Below, one piece after another: positions 34,670 to 43,138 of a DNA stretch of 64,000 bases. The notes beneath the pieces are model-generated. The model made no database searches, was not told the DNA's origin, and saw nothing but the letters and a program-made list of their open reading frames with translations. The stretch comes from Lonepinella sp042485795 (GTDB lineage Bacteria; Pseudomonadota; Gammaproteobacteria; Enterobacterales; Pasteurellaceae), in the NCBI RefSeq assembly GCF_042485795.1, contig NZ_CP169368.1, forward strand, positions 930,001 through 994,000, read 5' to 3'. Position numbers and translations under genes: made by a program. Numbering within the stretch: position 1 is the first letter of the stretch; the number at the start of each line of letters is the position of its first letter.

Positions 34670-36251
34670 AAGTAAGCAAACAGAAGAAAAATTAAACGGC
34701 GTTTTCTATACACCTTTTGAAATTGTTGATTTCCTTACAAGCTGGATTATAGATAAACAACAAATTTTTAATGTATTAGAACCATCAGCGGGAGATGGTA
34801 GATTTGTAAAACAGATAGTTGAACTTGCAAATAAAGCAAATGTTACAGCGGTTGAAATTGATCCTTTGGAATGTGAAAAAATCAAAGCTATTGATAATAC
34901 AAAGGTTATAAATGATGATTTTTATAATTTTTATGAAGAGATAAAAGATAGAGGAATTAAATATGACGCTGTAATAGGAAATCCTCCGTATATTAGATAT
35001 CAATTTTTATTAGAAGAACAGAGAAATTATCAAAGTGATATATTAAAACGCAACGGCATGAAACCTAATAAATTGATAAATTCATGGGTTGCTTTTACAG
35101 TAGCAAGTATTGAATTATTAAGTTTGGGTGGAAAATTTGCATTTGTTTTGCCAACGGATCTTTTGCAAGTGTCTTATGCTAAGGAGCTTAGAAAGTTTAT
35201 TTTCAAGGAACTAAAAGAAGTAACTATTATTCGTTTTAATAACATTGTGTTTTCTGGAATACAACAGGATGTAGTACTTATTTTTGGTATAAAAAGAGAT
35301 ATGGAAAGCAAAAAAACATTAATAAGGAATATTAATGTAAAAGATATGTCTCAATTATCCAATAAAATCTATGCTACTCCATTTGAATATTATGATTTTG
35401 ACAATAGTGACAAATGGAGAAAATTTTTGTTAAGCAAAAGCTTTATGAAATTCTATGAAGATAAATTTATTAATGAGACTACCTCAATCAAAGATATTAG
35501 TACCATTGAAGTGGGCATTACCACTGGAAATAATAAAATCTTTGTTGTAAATAATAAGACGGTTAATAAGTATAATTTAGATGATTATAAAGTTCCTTTG
35601 GTTGGAAGAAGTTTAGATGTTTTTGGATTGTTTTATACAGAAAATGATATTTCATATAATAGTTTAAATGGTAGAAAAGTTTGGCTATTAGATTTCAATA
35701 ACAGGAAATTAAATAGAGGTGCAAAAAAATATATAAATGAAGTGGAAAGTAGAGGCGAACATAAAGGATATAAATTAGGTTTAAGAGATAAATGGTACGA
35801 AGTTCCATCTATATGGATTCCAGATGCATTTTTACTTAGAAGGATGGGGAATTTTCCGAAGATAGTCAAAAATGAAATTAAAGCTACGAGTACAGATACT
35901 TTTCACAGAATCAGATTTAATGAAGGAATTGATGTTGCAAAAGCATTGGTATTATTTTATTCCTCAGTATCACTTCTATCTTTTGAACTAGAAGGAAGAG
36001 TTTTTGGTGGTGGAGCTTTAGAAATATTGCCAGGTGATTTAAAAAATGTTAGATTACCTAAAATTAATAATGGGTTAGATTATATTGAAATCTCAAAAAA
36101 AATAGATGAAAAACTTAGAGAAAACCATGAGTTCACAGAAATTGTAAAATGGGTGGACAATTTAATTCAACCATTATCAGGGTTCAATAAATCTGAAATT
36201 AATGAAATATATGATGTATGGAATAGTCTAAGGAGGAATAGAGTAGAGTGA
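34659..36251 (+). CDS. Stand-alone N6-adenine DNA methyltransferase
   Basis: 530-residue gamma-class adenine methylase of the Eco57I/TaqI type, without a nuclease domain. Motif X is GVFYTPFEIVDFL (14-26), motif I EPSAGDGRFV (41-50) and catalytic NPPY 108-111 (VIGNPPYIRYQ). The C-terminal target recognition region includes the TaqI-type stretch EVGITTGNNKIFVV. The partner of an Eco57I-like enzyme often needs a second methylase to modify the other strand of an asymmetric site, which would explain the pair. Its start lies 11 bp inside the preceding gene; SIR2 follows after 26 bp. Confidence 0.88.
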   Translation: MNVKSKQTEEKLNGVFYTPFEIVDFLTSWIIDKQQIFNVLEPSAGDGRFVKQIVELANKANVTAVEIDPLECEKIKAIDNTKVINDDFYNFYEEIKDRGIKYDAVIGNPPYIRYQFLLEEQRNYQSDILKRNGMKPNKLINSWVAFTVASIELLSLGGKFAFVLPTDLLQVSYAKELRKFIFKELKEVTIIRFNNIVFSGIQQDVVLIFGIKRDMESKKTLIRNINVKDMSQLSNKIYATPFEYYDFDNSDKWRKFLLSKSFMKFYEDKFINETTSIKDISTIEVGITTGNNKIFVVNNKTVNKYNLDDYKVPLVGRSLDVFGLFYTENDISYNSLNGRKVWLLDFNNRKLNRGAKKYINEVESRGEHKGYKLGLRDKWYEVPSIWIPDAFLLRRMGNFPKIVKNEIKATSTDTFHRIRFNEGIDVAKALVLFYSSVSLLSFELEGRVFGGGALEILPGDLKNVRLPKINNGLDYIEISKKIDEKLRENHEFTEIVKWVDNLIQPLSGFNKSEINEIYDVWNSLRRNRVE

Positions 36252-36277
36252 TATATTTTACTTAAAGGAGGAAGAAG

Positions 36278-37324
36278 ATGGATATAGATATAGATATGGA
36301 TAATCTAAAGAAAAAAATCCAAAGTTTCTTTGACCAAGGAACTGTAACAATAGTAGGTTCTGGACTATCTTGTGCTGAGGGCATTTCAGGAATGAAAACA
36401 CTATCTGAAAAACTGATTAAAGATGTTCCTAAGAAGCTAAGTACTACAGATATGGAATATTGGAGAAGCATAGAAGAAACCTTAAATAAAGGAACAGATT
36501 TAGAATCTACACTACAACAAAATAAAGTAACAAGTAATATTGAAAAAGCAATTGTTGAGACTGCATATGAACTTATCTCCAATGAAGATATATCAATTTT
36601 TACGGAAATTATAGAAAAAGGTAGAACATTAAGATTTTCTGAGTATTTATCATGCTTTAATGTTGATTTGTATAATTTAAATGTAATAACGACTAATTAT
36701 GATTTATTAATAGAGTATGCTTGTGAGATCAAAGGATTGGGCTATTCGGATTCATATTGTGGGAAAATCATTTCTGTATATTCTCCTGAAAATGCTGAAC
36801 AAGAAATGATTAGAGGTATTAAAAAAGGCAAGAAACCTATGAATTACTATAAGCCACATATAAAAATATATAAACCACATGGATCTATTAATTGGAAACT
36901 CATCAATGGAAAACTTAATAAAATAAATCATATGAATTGTGGTATACCGTGTATAATTACCCCAGGTTCTAATAAATATGAAAAAGGATATGAAGAACCT
37001 TTTGATTATCATATTGGAAAAATGGGGCAGGAGATAGATAATGCAAAAAGGTTGATTTTTATTGGGTATGGTTTTAATGATAACCATTTGGAAACTCATT
37101 TAAATAAACCAGAAAATATTTCCAAACCTAAACTAATTGTAACCAGAACCTTATATGATAATGCAAAAAAAATTGTTGACAATTCGCCAAATACTATAGC
37201 TATAGAAGAAATGAAAATAAATGATAAGGGTTGTGGAACAAGAATTTACTTTGAAAAACAAACGCATGAAATTAAAGATAAAAAAATATGGGATATATCT
37301 GAACTAATTAAGGAGGTGTTTTGA
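36278..37324 (+). CDS. SIR2-domain NADase effector
   Basis: 348-residue SIR2-family protein. The NAD-binding and catalytic motifs are present: VGSGLSCAEGISG (26-38), ITTNYD with Asn140 (137-142), KPHGS with His201 (199-203) and FIGYGFNDNH (261-270). In characterised SIR2-HerA defence the SIR2 partner consumes NAD+ upon phage infection, causing abortive infection. It has no large C-terminal sensor domain, consistent with reliance on HerA. AAAGGAGGAAGAAG precedes the ATG; the last base is shared with the HerA start codon. A minor alternative is a deacetylase, but gene pairing argues against it. Confidence 0.88.
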   Translation: MDIDIDMDNLKKKIQSFFDQGTVTIVGSGLSCAEGISGMKTLSEKLIKDVPKKLSTTDMEYWRSIEETLNKGTDLESTLQQNKVTSNIEKAIVETAYELISNEDISIFTEIIEKGRTLRFSEYLSCFNVDLYNLNVITTNYDLLIEYACEIKGLGYSDSYCGKIISVYSPENAEQEMIRGIKKGKKPMNYYKPHIKIYKPHGSINWKLINGKLNKINHMNCGIPCIITPGSNKYEKGYEEPFDYHIGKMGQEIDNAKRLIFIGYGFNDNHLETHLNKPENISKPKLIVTRTLYDNAKKIVDNSPNTIAIEEMKINDKGCGTRIYFEKQTHEIKDKKIWDISELIKEVF

Positions 37325-39075
37325 TGGATAAGTTAGTGTTTCAAGAAAATGATACAATAGGTTCCGTTATTTATGTGGATACTAATCAGGTTTTAATTGA
37401 AGTAGAGGATAATGAGAAAATATCATTATTAAATGTTGGTAGTATTGTTGCTATTCAAACCACAAGAGCCTTTGAATTTACAATTGGAATTATAGATAAA
37501 GTAAGACGAAAAGCGAATGAATTAATGGAATTAGAAGATTCAACGGATGAATATAATGAAAACCTTGAAGGAGAAGCATACATTTCATCAGATGTAATTC
37601 AAGTTTCGTTAATCGGAACATACAAAACTGTCGATGGAGATACTAAAAATTGCTTCAAAAGAGGAATTGATACTTTCCCACAAATTACACATCATTGTTA
37701 TTCGATTAATGGTAATAACTTAAAGTTATTTATGAATATTATTAGTGATGATGTTTCTTTGGAAAAACAATTGGTTATAGGAAAATTTGCAATTGATGAC
37801 AATGCTACTGCAATTTTAGACGGCGATAAATTTTTTCAAAGACATGCTTCTATTTTGGGAAGTACAGGTTCAGGTAAAAGTTGGTGTGTTGCAAACTTGA
37901 TAGAGGAAGCCAGCAAACTTAATAATCCTAATATTATTGTTCTTGATATGCATGGTGAATATAAGTCATTATGTGATACAGACAAGAAATATGCTGATTA
38001 TTATAAGATTGCAGGACCAGGAGACTTAGAAAATGATGATGAAAAATATGTTTTCTTGCCATATTGGTTATTAAATAGAGATGAAATGTTATCTATGGTG
38101 TTAGACAGATCTGATAGTAATGCTCCCAATCAAGCTTCTAGATTTACGTTTCACGTAAGAAGTTTGAAAGAAGATTCTTTAAGAAAATTAAATAAAACTA
38201 AAGTTTTAAGTACATTTACAGTCGATTCTCCAATTCCTTTCGATATTAAAGACTTGATTGTAGAATTGAAAAAAGATGATACTCAAAAAGGCATTGGTGC
38301 AAAAGGGCAACCAGTAAAAGGCGATTGGGAAGGTAAGTTAACTCGTTTTATTTCTAGACTGGAGACAAAGATTCTGGATAAACGATATGGATTTTTGTTT
38401 CAGCCAAATATTAATACATTAAATTATGATTGGCTATCCAAGTTGTTGTGTCAGATGATTGGCGTAGATGACGAAAGAAAAGGTATAAAAATTATTGACT
38501 TTTCAGAAGTACCTTCCGATGTTTTGCCTATAGTTACTGGAATCATTTCAAGATTACTGTTTGATGTGCAAATATGGATGGATGAAGAAAAAAGAACTCC
38601 TTTCGCTATTTTGTGCGATGAAGCTCATTTGTATCTTCCAATACAAGAGGATGCTGATAGTGTTCAAAAACAAGCGCTAGGGAATTTTGAGAGAATTGCA
38701 AAAGAAGGTAGAAAGTATGGGATATCTTTAGTTGTTATTAGTCAGAGACCTTCAGATGTAAGTAAGACAATTTTAAGCCAATGTAATAATTTTTTGGTAC
38801 TACGATTGTCGAATGACAGAGATAAGTCTGTAATAAGAAATTTACTACCAGATGCATTAAAAGGTATTTTAGATCAACTACCTCTATTAGATGTAGGAGA
38901 AGCAATAGCGGTTGGAGATGCAATATTATTGCCAAGTAGAATTAGATTAAAAATGCCACAATTAAAACCTATTAGTGCAACTAAAAATTTTTGGATAGAG
39001 TGGGAAAATAAAAAGGCAAATAATGCTGCAATTATTGAAGCTGTAGAAAATATGAGGTGTCAAACTAAAGAATAG
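37324..39075 (+). CDS. HerA-type hexameric ATPase/translocase
   Basis: 583 residues with a HAS-barrel-like N-terminus (about 1-110), Walker A GSTGSGKS at 179-186 (ASILGSTGSGKSWC), Walker B FAILCDEAHLYLP, and the motif SLVVISQRPSDVSKTILSQC with the downstream Arg finger region LRLSNDRDKSV. HerA-FtsK ATPases form hexameric rings; in defence systems they assemble with SIR2 or nuclease partners. ATG 37324 is used, with AAGGAGG 7-13 nt upstream; a TTG at 37321 is also in frame. It is the last gene of the defence operon. Confidence 0.9.
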   Translation: MDKLVFQENDTIGSVIYVDTNQVLIEVEDNEKISLLNVGSIVAIQTTRAFEFTIGIIDKVRRKANELMELEDSTDEYNENLEGEAYISSDVIQVSLIGTYKTVDGDTKNCFKRGIDTFPQITHHCYSINGNNLKLFMNIISDDVSLEKQLVIGKFAIDDNATAILDGDKFFQRHASILGSTGSGKSWCVANLIEEASKLNNPNIIVLDMHGEYKSLCDTDKKYADYYKIAGPGDLENDDEKYVFLPYWLLNRDEMLSMVLDRSDSNAPNQASRFTFHVRSLKEDSLRKLNKTKVLSTFTVDSPIPFDIKDLIVELKKDDTQKGIGAKGQPVKGDWEGKLTRFISRLETKILDKRYGFLFQPNINTLNYDWLSKLLCQMIGVDDERKGIKIIDFSEVPSDVLPIVTGIISRLLFDVQIWMDEEKRTPFAILCDEAHLYLPIQEDADSVQKQALGNFERIAKEGRKYGISLVVISQRPSDVSKTILSQCNNFLVLRLSNDRDKSVIRNLLPDALKGILDQLPLLDVGEAIAVGDAILLPSRIRLKMPQLKPISATKNFWIEWENKKANNAAIIEAVENMRCQTKE

Positions 39076-39304
39076 AAAAGAGAAGACTTTTGCATAGAAG
39101 ATAATGATTAAAACAGTTAGAAATGCCGTATCAAAACTAAATGATGAAGAATGTTTAGATTTGTTGGATAAAGAATAATGCTGTGCTTGCAATATGCTTG
39201 CAAAAAATCAGATAAACAGAAATAAATTGGATAATAAGGATAAATCCGATAATAAAAACCTTGATTTTATGCCATTTACACAAAACAACATCAATGGACA
39301 TATC
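39076..39304. other. Right-end non-coding segment of the element
   Basis: 229 bp of AT-rich DNA between HerA and the right core repeat. It contains a 24-codon open frame (39104-39178, MIKTVRNAVSKLNDEECLDL at its start) without a good ribosome binding site, which may be a gene remnant, then the right arm repeats (39184-39203) and GATAA-rich DNA. I see no obvious terminator for the defence operon. Confidence 0.5.
39184..39203 (+). repeat. Right pair of integrase arm-type repeats
   Basis: TGCTTGCAA at 39184-39192 and 39195-39203, starts 11 bp apart, matching the left-end pair in sequence, spacing and orientation. Confidence 0.6.
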
Positions 39305-39315
39305 GAGTGGGAATA
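39305..39315 (+). repeat. attR core repeat
   Basis: GAGTGGGAATA followed by A, so the chromosomal guaA originally would have ended GAG TGG GAA TAA. It is the right boundary of the element. The 125 bp from here to the pepE fragment hold no gene I can support. Confidence 0.88.
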
Positions 39316-39440
39316 ACGCAATAATATTTAATCTACATTCTAAAAGTGATGCTAACTTCAGACATTTGAAATTTTATTCTTTTTATTTGTAAAACTCAGG
39401 CTGATAATAGGGTTGGTTGTTTAGAAAGGAGAACAATATA

Positions 39441-39605
39441 ATGAAAAACTTGTTATTACTAAGTGGCTCAAAATATAAAGATACTGATTATCTCGTTCAC
39501 GCATTACCAGGGTTCGAAACCTTTTTAAAAGATTATAAAGGCAAAAAAATGGCTTTTGTGCCTTATGTAGGGATTGTTCGTTCCTATGAGGAATATGATG
39601 AATGA
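39441..39605 (+). pseudogene. pepE: Truncated peptidase E (5' fragment)
   Basis: MKNLLLLSGSKYKDTDYLVH, then FVPYVGIVRSYEEYDE, matches the first 50 or so residues of alpha-aspartyl dipeptidase PepE, normally about 230 residues. The frame stops at TGA 39603-39605, before the catalytic Ser region, and what follows does not resemble PepE in any frame. An intact ribosome binding site AAAGGAGA remains. The IS256-type element is inserted 43 bp beyond the stop. Inactive. Confidence 0.8.
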
Positions 39606-39655
39606 CGAAATGAATCAAAAAAACTGATCGCTGGAACGGTAACTTTAGTTTGTGC

Positions 39656-40968
39656 GAGCCTATACCAAAATTTGTGTAAATACCCGTTTCTGAGATAATA
39701 ACCAAAAACAGGTATTTTCATTATGAATGAACAACAAATTAAATTATTGGCTAACGAACTAGCCAAAAACCTCAAAACGCCAGAAGATCTCAATCAGGTT
39801 TCTCGCGTGCTGAAAAAAATCACCGTGGAAGCCGCTCTCAATACTGAGCTTACCTCACATCTCGGTTATAAGAAAAATCAGCCAAGAAAGGCTAAAAATA
39901 GCCGAAATGGTTATAGTCAAAAAACCTTGCTCACCGATGAGGGGGATATTGAACTCAACATTCCCCGAGATCGTGAAAGCACCTTTGAACCCCAAATTAT
40001 TAAGAAAAATCAAACTCGCATCACGGGTATGGATGAGCAAATCATTGCCTTATATGCCAAAGGGTTAAGTAATCAAGAGATTGTTGATTCGTTTAAGGAA
40101 TTTTATGATGCCGATGTTTCACCTAGCCTAATTTCTCGGGTGACTGATTCAGTCAAAGAACGCATTATTGAGTGGCAAAATGAACCCCTTAACGCGGTGT
40201 ATGCCATTGTTTATTTGGATTGTATCGTGGTGAAAGTTCGCCAAGATGGTCGGATTATCAATAAATCGGTTTTTGTCGCTTTGGGCGTGAATCTGGAGGG
40301 ACGCAAAGAGCTGTTAGGGCTGTGGATCGCCGAAAATGAAGGGGCAAAATTTTGGTTAAACGTGCTAACCGAGCTTAAAAATCGTGGCGTACAGGATATT
40401 CTAATTGCCTGTATTGATGGCTTAAAAGGCTTTCCTGAAGCGATTAATACGGTCTTTCCTGAAACGAAAATTCAGCTTTGTATCGTGCATATGGTTCGTA
40501 ATAGTTTGAAATATGTCAGCTGGAAAGATTACAAAGCCGTAACGGCGGATTTAAAGCTGATTTATCAAGCACCTACGGAACAGACAGCCCTGCAAGCACT
40601 GGCTGATTTTGAGCAAAAATGGCAAGCAAAATACCCCTTAATCGCCAAAAGCTGGCAGACTCATTGGGCGAATTTAGCCACGATTTTCAGCTACCCTGAC
40701 GATATTCGCAAGGCAATTTACACGACAAATGCGATTGAATCGTTGAACAGTGTGATTCGGCGAGTGATTAAAAAACGAAATGTCTTCCCGACAGACGAAT
40801 CTGTGATTAAAATAGTGTGGCTTGCGATTAAAAATGCGTCTAAAAAATGGTCAATGCCAATCCGAAATTGGCGAGCAGCATTGAACCATTTTGTGCTAGA
40901 ATTTGGTGATCGCTTAAATGATCACCTTTAAGTGAAATTGGTGTTTACACAAAATGTGGGATAGGCTC
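39656..40968 (+). mobile_element. IS256-family insertion sequence, complete
   Basis: 1313 bp. Terminal inverted repeats of 25 bp (39656-39680 and 40944-40968, beginning GAGCCTAT, 22 of 25 identical) and an 8-bp target duplication GTTTGTGC at 39648-39655 and 40969-40976. One intact transposase gene. It lies outside the guaA element, about 340 bp beyond its right end, and has host-like composition. Confidence 0.93.
39723..40931 (+). CDS. IS256-family transposase
   Basis: 402-residue mutator-type DDE transposase. Typical motifs: LYAKGLSNQEIVDSFKEFY, the first catalytic Asp in AIVYLDCIVVKVR, the second in LIACIDGLKGFPEAI, C/D(2)H-like QLCIVHMVRNSLKYV, and the catalytic Glu in TTNAIESLNSVIRRV. 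It fills the element between the terminal repeats and has no frameshift, so it is probably active. Confidence 0.95.
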   Translation: MNEQQIKLLANELAKNLKTPEDLNQVSRVLKKITVEAALNTELTSHLGYKKNQPRKAKNSRNGYSQKTLLTDEGDIELNIPRDRESTFEPQIIKKNQTRITGMDEQIIALYAKGLSNQEIVDSFKEFYDADVSPSLISRVTDSVKERIIEWQNEPLNAVYAIVYLDCIVVKVRQDGRIINKSVFVALGVNLEGRKELLGLWIAENEGAKFWLNVLTELKNRGVQDILIACIDGLKGFPEAINTVFPETKIQLCIVHMVRNSLKYVSWKDYKAVTADLKLIYQAPTEQTALQALADFEQKWQAKYPLIAKSWQTHWANLATIFSYPDDIRKAIYTTNAIESLNSVIRRVIKKRNVFPTDESVIKIVWLAIKNASKKWSMPIRNWRAALNHFVLEFGDRLNDHL

Positions 40969-41059
40969 GTTTGTGCCATTATTTTCTTTGGTGGATTTGC
41001 TGAAATTTATCTTAGATCATGTCAGACAGTGGGTTAAATTTTGAATTTAATCCACTTTT

Positions 41060-43084
41060 TTACACCACACCCCCTTTCAACAACTTCCGCATCCAACTGC
41101 GATTTCCCACCAAATTATGCAAAATATCTTCACTTAACGGCAATGGCTCACCGTAAATTAATGAACCTAATAGTTCGCCGAGCAAAGGGGCGGAGGTTAA
41201 ACCGCGAGATCCTAAAGCACCAATTAGGTACAAATTTGGGTGGTTAGCTGCTTGTGGAATGGGTTGTCTGCGGCGGCGTAGGTTGTAGATATTTTTGTAA
41301 TCAATACGTTGTTGCTCAAAATTTGGTACGTTACCGACTAATGGCATGCGATCTCGCATGGCACAGCGAACGCCTACTCGGGCAAGATTGGAAGAAGTAT
41401 CCACGTCTTTTGTCCAGTTTTCTGGGTGATTAAGTGCGGTGAGATTTTGTTGAATTTTTTGTTGGTTTTGTTGCTGTTCTTCTCGGCTAAAATGGCGAGT
41501 GGCATTATCCCTAACGTGGCTTGCACCGATACAGTGGCTCATTTTCGATTGATCCACTGGCGTTAAATAGCCGTCATAACAAAGTACGGTGTTGAGTTTC
41601 AGTAAATTCTCGCTAGTCGGAATTTGGCTCACTTGTCCACGTACAGGGTAAGTTGGCAATGGTTGGGTTGGCTCAAATTGACTGAGTTGATGACCGTTGG
41701 CAAGGATCACAATTTGATGTGGAAACTGTTCATTCTGTTGATTGGTTAACAGCCAACTATCTTCTTGTCGCTGAAGTGCGGTGATTTTTTGCGATGTTTT
41801 TAGGGTTAAGCCTAATGCTTGCAAATAAGCAAAGGTGTTTTGCACAAATTGGCGAGGATTGAGCCACGCACCTTGTGGAATAAAACCTCCGCCACAGGGC
41901 AGTGGCAAGCCGACAATATCCGATAATTGTTGTTGGTTAAGCGGTTGATAAAGATTGTCGTGCCATTGATATTGCGAAATTTTATCTAATTTCACCGCAC
42001 TTTTTTGATCATAACCACACAATGCCACCCCACAAAATTGGTGTTCAAATTCAATGCCTTGTTTGATTGCCCATCTGAGTTGCTGTTGACCATAAGCAAA
42101 GGCATGAATATAGAAACGAATATTGCGAATATCATCATCACTTAATTGCGGATAAAATGCCCCTTGTTTGTTGCCTGAGGCGTTTAAGGCAGGTTGTTCA
42201 TCTTCACAATAAAGCGTGACTTTTGCTCCACGTTGCAACAGGGCAAGTGCGGTAAAAAGTGAGGCAATGCCACCGCCGATAATTGCAATTTCCGCTTGTT
42301 GTTCAAATTGGGCGGTTTGCCAGTGATACCAAGGAAAAGCAAAGTGCGGTGTATTTTGGGTGAGTTTTTGACCACTCAAACATTCTCGTTTCTTGCCAAA
42401 TCCCTTGCGTTTTTGCACAGCAAAACCTGCATTTTCTAAACCTTTTCGCACCGCACTTGCGGCGGTGAATGTCGCAAAAGTGCCGTTGAGTTTGCTGTAA
42501 CGGTACATTTGTGTATAGAGATTATCATGCCACATATCGGGATTTTTGCTGGGTGCAAAGCCATCTAAAAACCATGCGTCAATGCGGTTTTGCATATAAT
42601 CACCGAGTTGCAGAAGTTGTTCATTGATGTCACCAAACCAGAGATCTAAGGTGGTTTCAGCAAAATGAAAACGATAACAACCCGCAATAGGGTTAAGCCA
42701 TTTTTGTTGTAATGATTGGGCGATGTCAGCAAATTGAGGGTAAGCCTGTTGAGCTAATTTGAGTTGCTCAAGGGGAATGGGATACTTTTCAAAGGAAATA
42801 AAAAATAGGCGTTTCAACTTTGATTGTGGATTTTCATGGCGGAATTGGCGAAATAATGCGGTGGTACTGAGAAAATTCAACCCTGTACCAAACCCCGTTT
42901 CTGCAATGACAAAATGGCTATCTTTTGATGCTAACCAACGTTGCCAAAGCTGATTTCCTTGTTCAAAAACGTATTGGCTTTCGGCTAAACCGTCTTGATT
43001 GCAAAAATACACATCGTCAAATTGTTGAGAAACGGGAGTATTGTCTTGATTAAAATGAATTTTTGCCGATTGCACTTGTAGCAT
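41060..43084 (-). CDS. mnmC: Bifunctional tRNA mnm5s2U methyltransferase/oxidase
   Basis: Completes the 5-methylaminomethyl-2-thiouridine modification at wobble U34. The 674-residue protein fuses an N-terminal SAM methyltransferase (MnmC2, ETGFGTGLNFLSTT and AWFLDGFAPSKNPDMW) to a C-terminal FAD oxidase (MnmC1, EIAIIGGGIASLFTALALLQRGAKVTLY is the dinucleotide-binding start; near the end YLIGALGSRGLTSAPLLGELL). It contains many uptake signals. It is convergent with the IS region and divergent from fabB. Confidence 0.96.
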   Translation of the reverse strand: MLQVQSAKIHFNQDNTPVSQQFDDVYFCNQDGLAESQYVFEQGNQLWQRWLASKDSHFVIAETGFGTGLNFLSTTALFRQFRHENPQSKLKRLFFISFEKYPIPLEQLKLAQQAYPQFADIAQSLQQKWLNPIAGCYRFHFAETTLDLWFGDINEQLLQLGDYMQNRIDAWFLDGFAPSKNPDMWHDNLYTQMYRYSKLNGTFATFTAASAVRKGLENAGFAVQKRKGFGKKRECLSGQKLTQNTPHFAFPWYHWQTAQFEQQAEIAIIGGGIASLFTALALLQRGAKVTLYCEDEQPALNASGNKQGAFYPQLSDDDIRNIRFYIHAFAYGQQQLRWAIKQGIEFEHQFCGVALCGYDQKSAVKLDKISQYQWHDNLYQPLNQQQLSDIVGLPLPCGGGFIPQGAWLNPRQFVQNTFAYLQALGLTLKTSQKITALQRQEDSWLLTNQQNEQFPHQIVILANGHQLSQFEPTQPLPTYPVRGQVSQIPTSENLLKLNTVLCYDGYLTPVDQSKMSHCIGASHVRDNATRHFSREEQQQNQQKIQQNLTALNHPENWTKDVDTSSNLARVGVRCAMRDRMPLVGNVPNFEQQRIDYKNIYNLRRRRQPIPQAANHPNLYLIGALGSRGLTSAPLLGELLGSLIYGEPLPLSEDILHNLVGNRSWMRKLLKGGVV

Positions 43085-43138
43085 GATTTTATTCCTTTTT
43101 AACAGGAGGTTATTTTGCTATAATAGCGGAAATTTTTG

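Larger units (their letters stand above)
24690..39315. mobile_element. Firmicutes-like integrative mobilizable element in the guaA 3' end
   Basis: About 14.6 kb bounded by direct repeats GAGTGGGAATA at 24690-24700 and 39305-39315. It contains integrase, excisionase-like, repressor, replication and mobilization genes and a defence operon, but no type IV secretion or coupling genes, so it should need a helper element. Composition is very AT-rich, ribosome binding sites are strong AGGAGG types, and no uptake signals occur inside. Tn5801-type elements of Firmicutes are known to use the 3' end of guaA; the site agrees, although the gene content here differs. Ends are assigned from the repeats and the restored guaA reading frame. 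Confidence 0.9.

Noticed and set aside
31706..39075. BREX or DISARM as the identity of the defence operon
   Set aside because: No PglZ, BrxC, DrmA/B or phospholipase D genes are present; methylase plus ATPase alone is not enough, and SIR2 with HerA fits better.
39104..39178. 24-codon frame between HerA and attR
   Set aside because: Too short, no convincing ribosome binding site, no known family; mentioned only as a possible remnant.
24690..39315. Prophage as the identity of the inserted element
   Set aside because: No capsid, terminase, tail or lysis genes; relaxase, MobC and oriT-like hairpins indicate a mobilizable element.
24690..39315. Self-transmissible conjugative element or Tn5801 itself
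   Set aside because: No coupling protein, VirB4-like ATPase or tet(M)-type resistance gene is encoded; only the guaA target site is shared.
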